Notes under the pieces: generated by a model | The model's database searches: none | Told to the model about the DNA's origin: nothing | Seen by the model: the letters and a program-made list of their open reading frames with translations, nothing else | In this document: piece by piece, positions 26,495 through 35,378 of the stretch | How positions within the stretch are numbered: position 1 is the first letter of the stretch | How the letters are laid out: each line of letters starts with the position of its first letter | From: DASRHK01 sp963776465 | GTDB lineage: Bacteria > Pseudomonadota > Gammaproteobacteria > Nevskiales > Nevskiaceae | Assembly (NCBI GenBank): GCA_963776465.1 | Contig: CAVZMV010000002.1 | Span: 2,480,001-2,544,000, forward strand | Direction: 5' to 3' | DNA: 64,000 bases | Position numbers and translations under genes: made by a program

Positions 26495-28461
26495 ATCTCC
26501 TTGACCGCCGCCTCGAGCTCGGCCTTGAGCGCCGGCACCGGCTCCTCCAGGTAGCGCATGCGCAGGTATGCGTCGCGCAAGCGCGAGAGGGGATCCTTCA
26601 GCTCGGGTCGATCTTCGATGGCGCGGGCGATGAAGTCGCGCGGCCCTTCGTCCGGGCGCTGGGTGATGCCGGCGTTGCGCAGACGCTTGAGCGCGCGCAG
26701 CCAGAGCTTGAGCGCTGCGTCGGTTTGCGTCTGCACGCGGGTCTGTCGCAGCAGGAGCAGCCCGGCGGCGGACATGAACAGCGTGGAGACGATCGTCAGC
26801 GCCAGGATCATGCTGCGCGTATCGGCGAGGCCAAAGCGGCTCAGGAACTCCATCTGCAGCTGCGGACCGTAGGCCAGCACCCATTCGTTCCACTTGGCGT
26901 TGACCAGGTCCCAGCGCTTCTCCAGCGCATACCTCCAGCGGATGCTGCGCCGTTGCAGGTTGGCAGGCAGCTCGCCGCCTTCGGCGAGGGCGCCACTGAT
27001 GCCGTGCTCGATGCGCCACGGCGCCACCGCCGCGGTGGGATCGATGCGCCGCCAGCCGGACCCCGACAGCCAGACCTCGCTCCAGGCGTGGGCGTCGGAC
27101 TGGCGCACCACGTAATAGCCGCCGAGCTCATTGAGATCGCCGCCCTGATAGCCGGTGACGACGCGGGCAGGGATGCCGGCGGCGCGCATCAGGAACGTGA
27201 AGCTGGAGGCGTAGTGCTCGCAGAATCCGCGGCGCGACTCGAAGAGGAAGCGGTCGACCACGTCTCCCGACGGCAAGCGTCCCGGCTGCAGCGTGTAATA
27301 GAAGTTCTCGTCATGGAACCACCGCAGCGCCCGCTGCACGATGGCCGCGTCATCCAGACCCTCGGCGCGCCACCCTTGCACCAGCGCGCGGGATTTATCG
27401 TTGCCGCGAAACGGCATCTGCAGCGTCGCGTCGCGCTCGTAGTCGCCGAGCATCGGCTCCAATCGGTAATTCGTGGCCGACTGCAGGCTGTAGGAAATGC
27501 GATCGGTGACGAGCCCTCCCGACAGCAGCAGGCCATAGCCGTGCAAACGCGACTTGTCCGGGATCCTGCTGGGGATGACCATGTCCAGCGCGAACAGCCA
27601 GGGCTGGCGGTTGGGCTCCAGCGTCACCTCGTACTGCGTGCGTCCGCCGACGACCTCGATGCTTGGCGGCGGCAGGCGATAGGCTTGCGCGCTCGGGCGC
27701 CAGCCCTTGCCGTCGAAGTAGTCGAACACCGGTCCGCGCCAATAGCGATCGCGCATGGGTGGAACGGCGTCGTCGAAGCGCACGCGGAACGCGACCTCGT
27801 TGGACTCGATCAGCGAGGCGATGTCGCCCGGGGACATGCTGTCGGACAGACCCGATCGCGACGCGCCGGCGTCGGACGGCAGTCCCCACAGCGGACCGGG
27901 AATTCTCGGGAAGAGCACGAACAGCAAGGCCATCAGCGGCAGCGCTTCCAGGATCATGCGCGTGCCCAGGCGCAAGCTGACGCGCGGCGCCAGCGGCTCG
28001 CCTGCGTGGTTGGCCTCGATCAGGAGCGCAGTGATGGTCGCCGTGCACACCAGCAGGTAGACGACGGTCCAGAGTTCCTGGGAGAACAGGAAGTGCGTGA
28101 CCAGGATGAAGTACAGCAGGAACACCATCACCATGACGTCGCGCCGCGAGCGCATCTCGGTCAGCTTGAGCGCCGCCATCAGCACCAGCAGCGCGACGCC
28201 GGCAGTCTGGCCGGTGACGCGGCCGTAGCTCGCCTGCACGCCGGCGAACGCGGCCAATGTGAGCAGGACCTTGATCCACGTCGGCGGCAAGCGCCACTGG
28301 CGCATCGCGGCCAGTGCGCGCCACAGCCCGATGCCGACGGTGGCGCTGGCTTCCCACCAGTGCATCCGCCACAGATGCGGCGCGATCACCAGCCCGAGGA
28401 CCAGCAGCAGGCGCAGCAGCGACGCGCGTGCCAGATAGTCTTCTGCGGTCGGCGCGCTCAC
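26491..28461 (-). CDS. tgpA: Membrane transglutaminase-like protein (TgpA/DUF3488 type)
   Basis: A 656-residue protein with a cluster of N-terminal transmembrane segments (DUF3488), a periplasmic transglutaminase-like domain and one C-terminal TM (SMILALTIVSTLFMSAAGLLLL) with a short cytoplasmic tail. The catalytic triad is visible as Cys in RRGFCEHYASSFTFLMRAAG, His in SDAHAWSEVW and Asp in WRRIDPTAAV. The GTG at 28461 overlaps the DUF58 stop in GTGA; the longer frame to 28593 is the DUF58 shadow. MoxR-DUF58-TgpA is a conserved operon of envelope or stress function; TgpA is essential in Pseudomonas aeruginosa. The stop codon lies in a GTAG repeat. Confidence 0.92.
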   Translation of the reverse strand: MSAPTAEDYLARASLLRLLLVLGLVIAPHLWRMHWWEASATVGIGLWRALAAMRQWRLPPTWIKVLLTLAAFAGVQASYGRVTGQTAGVALLVLMAALKLTEMRSRRDVMVMVFLLYFILVTHFLFSQELWTVVYLLVCTATITALLIEANHAGEPLAPRVSLRLGTRMILEALPLMALLFVLFPRIPGPLWGLPSDAGASRSGLSDSMSPGDIASLIESNEVAFRVRFDDAVPPMRDRYWRGPVFDYFDGKGWRPSAQAYRLPPPSIEVVGGRTQYEVTLEPNRQPWLFALDMVIPSRIPDKSRLHGYGLLLSGGLVTDRISYSLQSATNYRLEPMLGDYERDATLQMPFRGNDKSRALVQGWRAEGLDDAAIVQRALRWFHDENFYYTLQPGRLPSGDVVDRFLFESRRGFCEHYASSFTFLMRAAGIPARVVTGYQGGDLNELGGYYVVRQSDAHAWSEVWLSGSGWRRIDPTAAVAPWRIEHGISGALAEGGELPANLQRRSIRWRYALEKRWDLVNAKWNEWVLAYGPQLQMEFLSRFGLADTRSMILALTIVSTLFMSAAGLLLLRQTRVQTQTDAALKLWLRALKRLRNAGITQRPDEGPRDFIARAIEDRPELKDPLSRLRDAYLRMRYLEEPVPALKAELEAAVKEM

Positions 28462-29456
28462 GAGGGCGTCTCGAACAGCGCGAGCGCACGCAGGCATACG
28501 CCCTGGTGCAGTGGCCCGAGATCCGGCGGGATCTCGAGACCGGGGATACGCAGGCCATAGCGTCGCTGGCCGCCGTCGCAGTCGAGGACCCAACGGGTCA
28601 GTTGTGACAGGCGCTGCTCGGCATCAAGTCCGCCGAGGCTGTCCCAGTCCAGCCACAGCTCGTCGCCGAGCGTGTCGGCGAACTGCTTGACCATCGGCTG
28701 CCCGATCTTGGGCAGGCTCTTCCAGTGGATGGAGCGGATGGCGTCGCCGCGCTGATAGTTGCGCAGGCCGACGAACTCGTCGTGGCCGCCGAGCGCGCGG
28801 TCCGCGCGATTGCCGATGCCGCGCGCCGCCGGCGGCTGGCGTCCCGGCTGGGAAGGGCGCGGATAGACCAGGCAAGCCATGTCGAGCTCCATCCAGGTCC
28901 ATGCGTGGAACAGGCCCAGCGGAAACTCGGTGGCGACGCTGAAGACGCCGCCGCGCAGCCAGCCGCGCTGCTTGGCCGGCATCGGGATGCTGACACGCAC
29001 CGGCGCGTCGGGCGTGACGTCGGCGCCGGGCGCGCCCAGGGTGGCGCGCGCCCAGCTGAGGATCAGGCTGTAGCGCGAGCGCTTGGTCGGGTTCTCCAGC
29101 TGGAACTCGAAGTGCGCCTCCTCGCCGGCGAACACCGGCTCCAGGCGCGAGCCGTGCACGACCATGTTCACGAGGTTGCCGTGCGTGTGGTGCATGCACA
29201 CCAGGCCCAGCCCGGCGAGCAGGAAGGTCAGCGCGAACGCCAGGCTGTTGCTGTAGTTCATCGCGCCCATGAGCATGACGATGAGCAACATCCCGAACGC
29301 ATAGCCGTAGCGCGTCGGCACGATGTAGACGCGCCGGCGCCCGATCTGCACCGGGCCCGGCTGGCGCTTGACGCGCGCCATCACCCATTCGTCGATCCGC
29401 TGCTGCGCATAGCGGATCGGGTGCAGCAGGATCTTGAAGATCAGCCAGACGCGCAT
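28458..29456 (-). CDS. DUF58 domain protein of the MoxR operon
   Basis: A 332-residue protein with two closely spaced N-terminal transmembrane segments (YGYAFGMLLIVMLMGAMNYS and LAFALTFLLAGLGLVCM) and the DUF58 motif DEFVGLRNYQRGDAIRSIHWK near residues 210-232, a degenerate von Willebrand-like region. ATG at 29456 was chosen because upstream in-frame sequence is repeat DNA; an ATG at 29525 (MDVFMPVLEE) is possible but would be encoded by the repeat. It overlaps tgpA by 4 bases and lies 250 bases downstream of moxR, a gap filled by two inverted repeats. Exact function unknown. Confidence 0.88.
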   Translation of the reverse strand: MRVWLIFKILLHPIRYAQQRIDEWVMARVKRQPGPVQIGRRRVYIVPTRYGYAFGMLLIVMLMGAMNYSNSLAFALTFLLAGLGLVCMHHTHGNLVNMVVHGSRLEPVFAGEEAHFEFQLENPTKRSRYSLILSWARATLGAPGADVTPDAPVRVSIPMPAKQRGWLRGGVFSVATEFPLGLFHAWTWMELDMACLVYPRPSQPGRQPPAARGIGNRADRALGGHDEFVGLRNYQRGDAIRSIHWKSLPKIGQPMVKQFADTLGDELWLDWDSLGGLDAEQRLSQLTRWVLDCDGGQRRYGLRIPGLEIPPDLGPLHQGVCLRALALFETPS

Positions 29457-29480
29457 TTTGGGTTCGATGCGGCGTGTTCC

Positions 29481-29586
29481 GGCGGACTCCGGAAGCTCTT
29501 CCAGGACCGGCATGAATACGTCCATGTAGCCTGCGGGCGCGCCATCCCTGGCGCCGCACGCTCCTGGAAAAGCTTCCGAAGTCCGC
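29481..29586. repeat. Inverted repeat carrying RTCCMT-loop hairpin, copy 2
   Basis: Arms GGCGGACTCCGGAAGCTCTT (from 29481) and the near reverse complement ending GAAGTCCGCC (29577-29586) enclose a plus-oriented repeat copy (about 29514-29573) with AATACGTCCATGTAG and the hairpin GCGCC-ATCCCT-GGCGC. It lies between moxR and DUF58, where the shared transcript would fold into a long stem. Confidence 0.75.
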
Positions 29587-29602
29587 CTCTCACCGGTGGA
29601 GA

Positions 29603-29696
29603 TGCGGACTGCTCCGGCGGGACCGTGCGCGGCATGGACGCCGCGCTCGGAGCGTACAGGGACGTATTCACAGCGATCCCGCCGGAGCAGTCCGCA
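29603..29696. repeat. Perfect 20-base inverted repeat carrying an inverted RTCCMT-loop hairpin, copy 3
   Basis: Arms TGCGGACTGCTCCGGCGGGA (29603-29622) and the exact reverse complement (29677-29696) enclose a minus-oriented repeat copy. Read on the minus strand it gives AATACGTCCCTGTACGCTC and the hairpin GCGCGGC-GTCCAT-GCCGCGC (29627-29646). It abuts the moxR stop codon (29707-29709). With the preceding element it forms a back-to-back pair. Confidence 0.8.
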
Positions 29697-29706
29697 TCGA
29701 ACACCC

Positions 29707-30618
29707 TCACGGGATCGCCACCGCCGCCAGGATCTCGTCGGCAGTCGGGGCACCGGCCTCGCGCTCGGAGTGCGCGAGCAGGCGATGGCCGACGACCGAG
29801 GAGAACACGGCCTGCACGTCTTCCGGGATGACGCCGTTGCGACCTTCGACGAAGGCCCACGCCTGCGCAGCGCGACGCAGCGCCAGGCCGGCGCGCGGCG
29901 ACAGGCCCATGCGCAAGCCCGGCATGCGGCGCGTGTGCTCGACCAGCGCCAGCACGTACTCGAGCAGGGCAGGGCTCGCCTTGACGTTGCGGACCTGCGC
30001 CTGAAGATCCAGCAGCTGCGCGGAGGTGAGCGCCGGCGGCGTCTCGCTGAGCAGGTCGCGGCGGTCGCGCTCGGACAGCAGCGTGCGCTCGGCGTCGCGC
30101 GGCGGGTAACCCAGGTTTAAGCGCATCAGGAAGCGATCGAGCTGGGACTCCGGCAGCGGAAACGTGCCGATGGTTTCCGCGGGGTTCTGCGTGGCGATGA
30201 CGAAGAACGGCTCGGGCAGCATGCGCGTCTCACCCTCGGCCGTGACCTGGCGCTCTTCCATCGCCTCCAGCAGCGCCGACTGCGTCTTGGGGCTGGCGCG
30301 ATTGACCTCGTCCGCAAGCACCAGCTGCGCGAAGATCGGGCCGGGGTGGAAGCGGAAGCGTCCCGAGGTCTGCTCGTAGATCGACACGCCGAGGATGTCG
30401 GCAGGCAAGAGATCGCTGGTGAACTGCACGCGCTGGAACTGCAGCCCGAGCACGCGCGCCAGCGCCAACGCCAGTGTGGTCTTGCCCACGCCTGGCATGT
30501 CCTCGATGAGCAGGTGTCCGCGCGCGAGCATGCAGGACATCGCCAGCCGGAGCTGCCGCTCCTTGCCGAGCAGGATCGTGGACAGCGTCTGCAGCACCGG
30601 AGCGAGGTTGGCGTTCAT
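29707..30618 (-). CDS. MoxR-family AAA+ ATPase
   Basis: A 303-residue AAA+ ATPase of the MoxR branch, thought to act as a chaperone-like activator for von Willebrand or DUF58 partners. Walker A is GVGKTT (about residues 44-49 in IEDMPGVGKTTLALA), Walker B is LVLADEVNRA (about 99-108), sensor 1 is FFVIATQNPAE, and the C-terminal lid domain has LGLSPRAGLALRRAAQAWA. It is the first gene of moxR-DUF58-tgpA. It is divergent from the patatin gene with 132 bases between, including a perfect hairpin (30647-30668). Confidence 0.94.
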   Translation of the reverse strand: MNANLAPVLQTLSTILLGKERQLRLAMSCMLARGHLLIEDMPGVGKTTLALALARVLGLQFQRVQFTSDLLPADILGVSIYEQTSGRFRFHPGPIFAQLVLADEVNRASPKTQSALLEAMEERQVTAEGETRMLPEPFFVIATQNPAETIGTFPLPESQLDRFLMRLNLGYPPRDAERTLLSERDRRDLLSETPPALTSAQLLDLQAQVRNVKASPALLEYVLALVEHTRRMPGLRMGLSPRAGLALRRAAQAWAFVEGRNGVIPEDVQAVFSSVVGHRLLAHSEREAGAPTADEILAAVAIP

Positions 30619-30646
30619 GGATCTTGGAGAAGTTTTTTCGGCGGAC

Positions 30647-30668
30647 GCGCCCGCAGTTTAGCGGGCGC
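30647..30668. promoter_or_regulatory. Perfect inverted repeat between divergent moxR and patatin genes
   Basis: GCGCCCGC-AGTTTA-GCGGGCGC, an 8-base perfect palindrome with a 6-base AT-rich spacer, 29 bases before the moxR ATG. It may be an operator or leader hairpin for moxR. No T-run follows in either direction, so termination is unlikely. Confidence 0.4.
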
Positions 30669-30750
30669 ATGGAGAAGATGATGGCTTGCGTGGGCCAAGA
30701 GGATACCGGACCATACCGATTGTTCAGGACCTGAGCAAGGAAAGATATAG

Positions 30751-32242
30751 GTGGATCGCATCACGCGCGAGTTTCACCAGGCGATGGCGCACGCCACGGA
30801 CTATCAGACCTGGCTCGCGGCCGCCGAGGAGCTCGATCTCCGCGACGGGCTGGAGGAATGGAAGGACGACGAGATCTCCGACGACTACGACTGGCGCCTG
30901 ATCCGCTCGCGCCTTCGGCAGGTCCGCCAGTTCCGCACCGCCAAGGACATCCCGCGGCTGGTCTATCACCTGCGGCAGGGATTGCACTGGAATCTCGGCA
31001 ACACCGGCAACCCCAAGCTCTATTCGGTACTGCCGGGTCGGCACCAAGCGCCTGATCCGCGAATACGTCACCGAAATCTCCGACGCGCTGATCGAGCTGT
31101 GCGACAACGATCACGCTGACTTCTCCTACGAAGACAAGCTGCGTTTCTTCCACGAGGTCGCGCTCTCCTACGGCCGCTCGGCGCTGCTCCTCTCCGGCGG
31201 CGCGACGCTGGGGTTGTTCCACGTCGGCGTGGTCAAGGCGCTGTATCGCGAAGGGCTGGTGCCGACGGTCATGTCCGGCTCCAGCGCGGGCTCGGTGGTA
31301 GCTGCCACGGTCGGCACGCGTGGCGCCGACGAGGTGGAGCAGCTGCTCGACGTGGAAGCGGCCTACTACCACTTCTGGCGCGTGCTGCCGTTCCGGCACA
31401 TGGTCGAGCGCGGCTCGGTGATGGACCAGACGCAGCTGCGGCGCGGCATCGCCAAGAACGTGCGCGACATGACGTTCGAGGAGGCGCACAAGCTCTCCGG
31501 GCGCATCACCAACATCACCGTGTCGCCGGCGGGGGTCAACCAGCCGCCGCGGCTGCTCAATTACCTGACCTTCCCGTACCTGTACCTGCGCGAAGCGGTG
31601 CTCGCCTCGTGCGCGGTGCCGATCCTGTTTCCGCCAGTGATGCTGATGACCCGCGACGAGGGCGGCGAGCGCGTGCCGTACATGCCGATGCTGCGCTGGA
31701 ACGACGGCTCACTGAAGTCGGACCTGCCCATGCTGCGCATGCGCCGGCTGCACAACGTCAACCACTTCATCGTCAGCCAGACCAATCCGCACGTGATCCC
31801 GTTCGCGCGCCGCGACCTTTCCGGTGGCGGCGTATTCCATTCGGCGCGCGAGTTCGCGTACTCAAGCGTGCGCCATCAGGCCAAGAACGTGCTGGAGCTG
31901 GTGCGCCGCAACGTGCCGTTCCGGGCTGTGCACGGCACGCTGGACACCGCGTCGAGCATCCTGGAGCAGGATTACCGCGGCAACATCAACATCTATCCCG
32001 ACGTGTCGCTGTGGCGCTACATCAACGTCACGCGCAACCCGAGCCTGGAGTCGGTGCGGCGCTTCATGCTGGAAGGTGAGCGCGCCACCTGGCCGCGGAT
32101 GGAGATGATCCGCAACCAGACGATGATCTCGCAGACGCTCGACCGCTGCGTCGACAAGCTCGAGCATCACGGCGCCGGCATCCCGGTGCCGCAGCTGCCG
32201 CGCAAGCCGGGGCTGCGGGTCGTGCGGCAGCGAGACCGGTAG
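30751..32242 (+). CDS. Patatin-like phospholipase with DUF3336 N-domain, reading frame broken by one extra base near 31026
   Basis: A lipid acyl hydrolase. From the GTG at 30751 (AGGAAAG upstream) the frame encodes the helical DUF3336 domain up to NTGNPKLYS, then breaks. The +1 frame continues with YCRVGTKRLIREYVT and on through the patatin core, so an extra G at 31026/31027 (TCGGTAC for TCGTAC) accounts for it. Core motifs are SGGATLGLFHVGV (oxyanion loop), GSSAGS (nucleophile Ser) and WNDGSLKSDLP (catalytic Asp). Corrected length is about 496 residues, as expected for DUF3336-patatins. The catalytic half is intact from 31214. It is related to triacylglycerol lipases of the Tgl/SDP1 type; its bacterial role is unclear. 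Confidence 0.88.
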
Positions 32243-32268
32243 GTCGGATCAAGCGCAGCGGATCCGAC
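32243..32268. terminator. Hairpin after the patatin gene
   Basis: GTCGGATC and GATCCGAC flank AAGCGCAGCG, immediately after the patatin stop codon. The stem is perfect over 8 bases but no T-run follows, so it may act as a weak or Rho-assisted terminator or as an mRNA-end stabiliser. Confidence 0.5.
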
Positions 32269-32310
32269 ATTGACTATCGGCCACCCGGATAGTCCGCCGG
32301 GGGACGACTT

Positions 32311-32375
32311 AAAAGCTCCGTTAGCCTCGAGTGGCGCCGTCCCTGGCGCCACACGCCCCCGGCGAACTAGCCGGG
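32311..32375 (+). repeat. Dispersed RTCCMT-loop hairpin repeat, copy 4
   Basis: Starts AGCTCCGTTAGCCTCGAG (after an AAA run), then hairpin GTGGCGCC-GTCCCT-GGCGCCAC and a second perfect hairpin CCCGGC-GAACTA-GCCGGG. The same order of parts is seen at 2719-2790. It lies in the 334-base gene-free gap between the convergent patatin and valS genes. Confidence 0.7.
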
Positions 32376-32397
32376 CGGCCTCAGTCCTTTGGGGCCG

Positions 32398-32561
32398 GCT
32401 TTGCTTTCGGAGTGACGTTCGACGCGCTTGCGTTCGCGCGCGCGGAGTGGGGCGCCGCAGCATGGACGCTGCGGCGAGCGCTATTTGACACATGGATGGT
32501 CGAATTAGCGCGACCCCGGAGTCGCGCGTGAACGCCGTCGCCGGTACTCCGAAAGCAAAGC
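32398..32561. repeat. 16-base inverted repeat enclosing an inverted RTCCMT-loop hairpin, copy 5
   Basis: GCTTTGCTTTCGGAGT (32398-32413) and its exact reverse complement (32546-32561) bound a 164-base element. Inside are CGCCGCAGC-ATGGAC-GCTGCGGCG (32453-32476, the repeat hairpin in reverse orientation) and CGCGAC-CCCGGA-GTCGCG. No gene or plausible small ORF is seen here. It resembles a small composite palindromic unit; no target-site duplication is obvious. Confidence 0.65.
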
Positions 32562-32576
32562 GGAGCCCGTCCGTGG

Positions 32577-35378
32577 CTACATCGCGGCGATCTTGCTCTG
32601 CTGCTGCTTGAGCGTGGCGAGATCTTCGCGCTGCTTGGCCGCCATCGCGTGGGCCTGCGCCTGCACCGTCTCCGGCGCCTTGCCGAAGTTGGGGTTGCCG
32701 ATGCGCGTCTCGGTCTTGCCGAGGTCGCTCTCGAGCTTGGCGATCTGACGTCCCAGGCGGTCGAGCTCGGCCTGCTTGTCGATCAGGCCCGCCAGCGGCA
32801 CCAGGATCTTCATCGCTCCCAGCAGCGCGGTGGCCGACTCCGGCGCCTGCTCGTCGACCTCCAGGAAGTGCATGTCCTCGACGCGGGCGAGTGCGACCAG
32901 GCTCGAGTTCAGACGCTGCACGCGCTCGACGTCGGTCGCGGACGCGTTCTGCAGCAGGACCGGCAGCGCCTTGCCGGGCGACAAGTCCATCTCGCCGCGG
33001 ATCTGGCGCAAGCCGAGGATGAAGCCCTTCATCCACTCGATGTCAGCCTCGGCTTCGGCGTCGATCTTCTCGGGCTGCGCGCGCGGATAGCGTTGCAGCA
33101 TGATCGTTTCGCCACGCACGCCGCACAGCGGCGCGACCCGCTGCCAGACCTCCTCGGTGACGAACGGCATCAGCGGATGCAGCAGCCGCAGCCAGGTCTC
33201 GAGCACGCGCAGCAGCGTGCGGCGCGTGCCGCGCTGCGCAGCGCTGGTGCCCTGCTGCAGCGCCGGCTTGGACAGCTCCAGGTACCAGTCGCAGTAGTCG
33301 TTCCAGACGAAGTGGTAGAGCGACTGCGCGAGAAGGTCGAAGCGATAGCTCTCGAAGTGCGCGGCGGCCTCGGCCTCGACGCGCTGCAACCGCGAGATGA
33401 TCCAGCGGTCGGCGGCGGACAGCGTCACCGCCTGCTCCGTGTCCAGGCCGCAATCCTGGCCCTCGCAGTTCATCAGCACGTAGCGCGCTGCGTTCCAGAT
33501 CTTGTTGCAGAAGTTGCGGTAGCCCTCGGCGCGCTTGGGGTCGAAGCGGATGTCGCGGCCGGTGGAGGCCAGCGCCAGGAAGGTGAAGCGCAGCGCGTCG
33601 ACGCCGGTCTCCTGGATGCCCTGCGGATACTGCCGGCGCGTGGCGTTCTCGATCTTCTGCGCCATCTGCGGCTGCATCAGCCCGCCGGTGCGCTTGGCGA
33701 CGAGCGCGTCGAGCGAGATGCCCTCGACGATGTCCAGCGGGTCGACGATGTTCCCCTTGGACTTGGACATCTTGTTGCCGTCGGGATCGCGCACGAGGCC
33801 GGTGATGTACACCTCGCGGAACGGCACCTCGCCGGTGAAGAACATGCCCATCATCACCATGCGCGCGACCCAGAAGAAGATGATGTCGAAGCCGGTGACG
33901 AGCACGCTGGTGGGGTAGAAGCGCTTGAGATCTTTGCTCTCGTCGGGCCAGCCGAGCGTCGCCAAAGGCCAGATGTCCGACGAGAACCAGGTGTCGAACA
34001 CGTCCTCGTCCTGCCGGAGCGCGATCGTCGACGAGAGCTTGTGCTTGCTGCGCACCTCGGCCTCGTCGCGTCCCACGTAGGCGTTGCCGGCGTCGTCGTA
34101 CCAGGCCGGGATGCGATGACCCCACCAGAGCTGGCGGCTGATGCACCAGTCCTGGATGTTGTTGAGCCACTGGTTGTAGGTGTTCGACCAGTTCTCCGGC
34201 ACGAACTTCACGCGACCGTCGGCGACGACGTCCAGGGCCGGCTTGGTGATGCGCGTCCAGCCACCGGGCCGGCCGTCGGCGAGCGTCTTGCGCGTGAGGT
34301 CTACGTACCACTGGTCGGTGAGGTAGGGCTCGAGCACCGCGCCCGAGCGATCGCCGTAGGGCACCTTGTTGACGTGCTCGTCGATCTTCTCGATCAGGCC
34401 CGAGGCCTCGAGGTCGGCGACGATGCGCTTGCGCGCCTCGAAGCGGTCCAGTCCGCGATAGGGGGCTGGCGCCGCATCGCTGATCTTCGCGGTCGGCGTG
34501 AAGATGCTGAGCACGGGCAGGCCATGGCGAGCGCCCATCGCGTAGTCGTTGAAGTCGTGCGCCGGCGTGATCTTGACGACGCCGGTGCCGAACTCGCGAT
34601 CGACGTAGGCGTCGGCGATGACCGGAATCTGCCGATCAGTCAGTGGCAGCCGGATCTTCTTGCCGACGAAATCCTTGTAGCGCTCGTCCTCGGGGTGCAC
34701 GGCGACGGCCGTGTCGCCCAGCATGGTTTCGGGCCGCGTGGTTGCCACGACCAGCTGGCCGGAGCCGTCTGCAAGCGGATAGCGCAGGTGCCAGAGCTTG
34801 CCTTTCTCCTCGCGATGCTCGACCTCGAGATCGGAGATCGCGGTCTGCAGCACCGGGTCCCAGTTCACCAGGCGCTTGCCGCGATAGATCAGCCCTTCCT
34901 CGTGCAGCCGCACGAAGTGCTCGATCACCGCGCGCGAGTACTGCGGCGTCATCGTGAATGCTTCGCGCGACCAGTCGACCGAGTTGCCCATGCGGCGCAT
35001 CTGCCGCGTGATCGTGCCGCCGGATTCCTCCTTCCAGGCCCACACCTTCTCGACGAACTTCTCGCGCCCCAGCTCGGTGCGCTTGACGCCCTCCTGGGCG
35101 AGGTTGCGCTCGACCACCATCTGCGTGGCGATGCCGGCGTGATCGGTGCCGGGCACCCAGAGCGCCGCGCGTCCGGCCATGCGCTGATAGCGCGTCAGCG
35201 CATCCATCACCGTGTGCTGGAACGCGTGGCCCATGTGCAGGGTGCCGGTCACGTTCGGCGGCGGGATGACGATGCTGTAGGGATCGGACGCGCTCGGCGA
35301 TGGCGCGTACCAGCCATTCTTCTCCCAGGTGTCGCACCACCGGTTCTCGATGGCACGCGGCTCGAAGGTCTTGTCCAT
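32577..35378 (-). CDS. valS: Valyl-tRNA synthetase
   Basis: Charges tRNA-Val; class I synthetase. The 933-residue protein has the HIGH-type motif in NVTGTLHMGHAFQ (about residues 42-54), the CP1 editing domain with VVATTRPETMLGDTAVAV and TPAHDFNDYAMG, the CP-core WCISRQLWWGHRIP, the KMSKS motif in GNKMSKSKGN, the anticodon-binding domain and a C-terminal coiled-coil arm (LAGLIDKQAELDRLGRQIAKL...). Length is normal. Its ATG overlaps the holC stop (TAATG), the conserved pepA-holC-valS order. A long opposite-strand frame over it is a codon-bias shadow. Confidence 0.98.
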   Translation of the reverse strand: MDKTFEPRAIENRWCDTWEKNGWYAPSPSASDPYSIVIPPPNVTGTLHMGHAFQHTVMDALTRYQRMAGRAALWVPGTDHAGIATQMVVERNLAQEGVKRTELGREKFVEKVWAWKEESGGTITRQMRRMGNSVDWSREAFTMTPQYSRAVIEHFVRLHEEGLIYRGKRLVNWDPVLQTAISDLEVEHREEKGKLWHLRYPLADGSGQLVVATTRPETMLGDTAVAVHPEDERYKDFVGKKIRLPLTDRQIPVIADAYVDREFGTGVVKITPAHDFNDYAMGARHGLPVLSIFTPTAKISDAAPAPYRGLDRFEARKRIVADLEASGLIEKIDEHVNKVPYGDRSGAVLEPYLTDQWYVDLTRKTLADGRPGGWTRITKPALDVVADGRVKFVPENWSNTYNQWLNNIQDWCISRQLWWGHRIPAWYDDAGNAYVGRDEAEVRSKHKLSSTIALRQDEDVFDTWFSSDIWPLATLGWPDESKDLKRFYPTSVLVTGFDIIFFWVARMVMMGMFFTGEVPFREVYITGLVRDPDGNKMSKSKGNIVDPLDIVEGISLDALVAKRTGGLMQPQMAQKIENATRRQYPQGIQETGVDALRFTFLALASTGRDIRFDPKRAEGYRNFCNKIWNAARYVLMNCEGQDCGLDTEQAVTLSAADRWIISRLQRVEAEAAAHFESYRFDLLAQSLYHFVWNDYCDWYLELSKPALQQGTSAAQRGTRRTLLRVLETWLRLLHPLMPFVTEEVWQRVAPLCGVRGETIMLQRYPRAQPEKIDAEAEADIEWMKGFILGLRQIRGEMDLSPGKALPVLLQNASATDVERVQRLNSSLVALARVEDMHFLEVDEQAPESATALLGAMKILVPLAGLIDKQAELDRLGRQIAKLESDLGKTETRIGNPNFGKAPETVQAQAHAMAAKQREDLATLKQQQSKIAAM

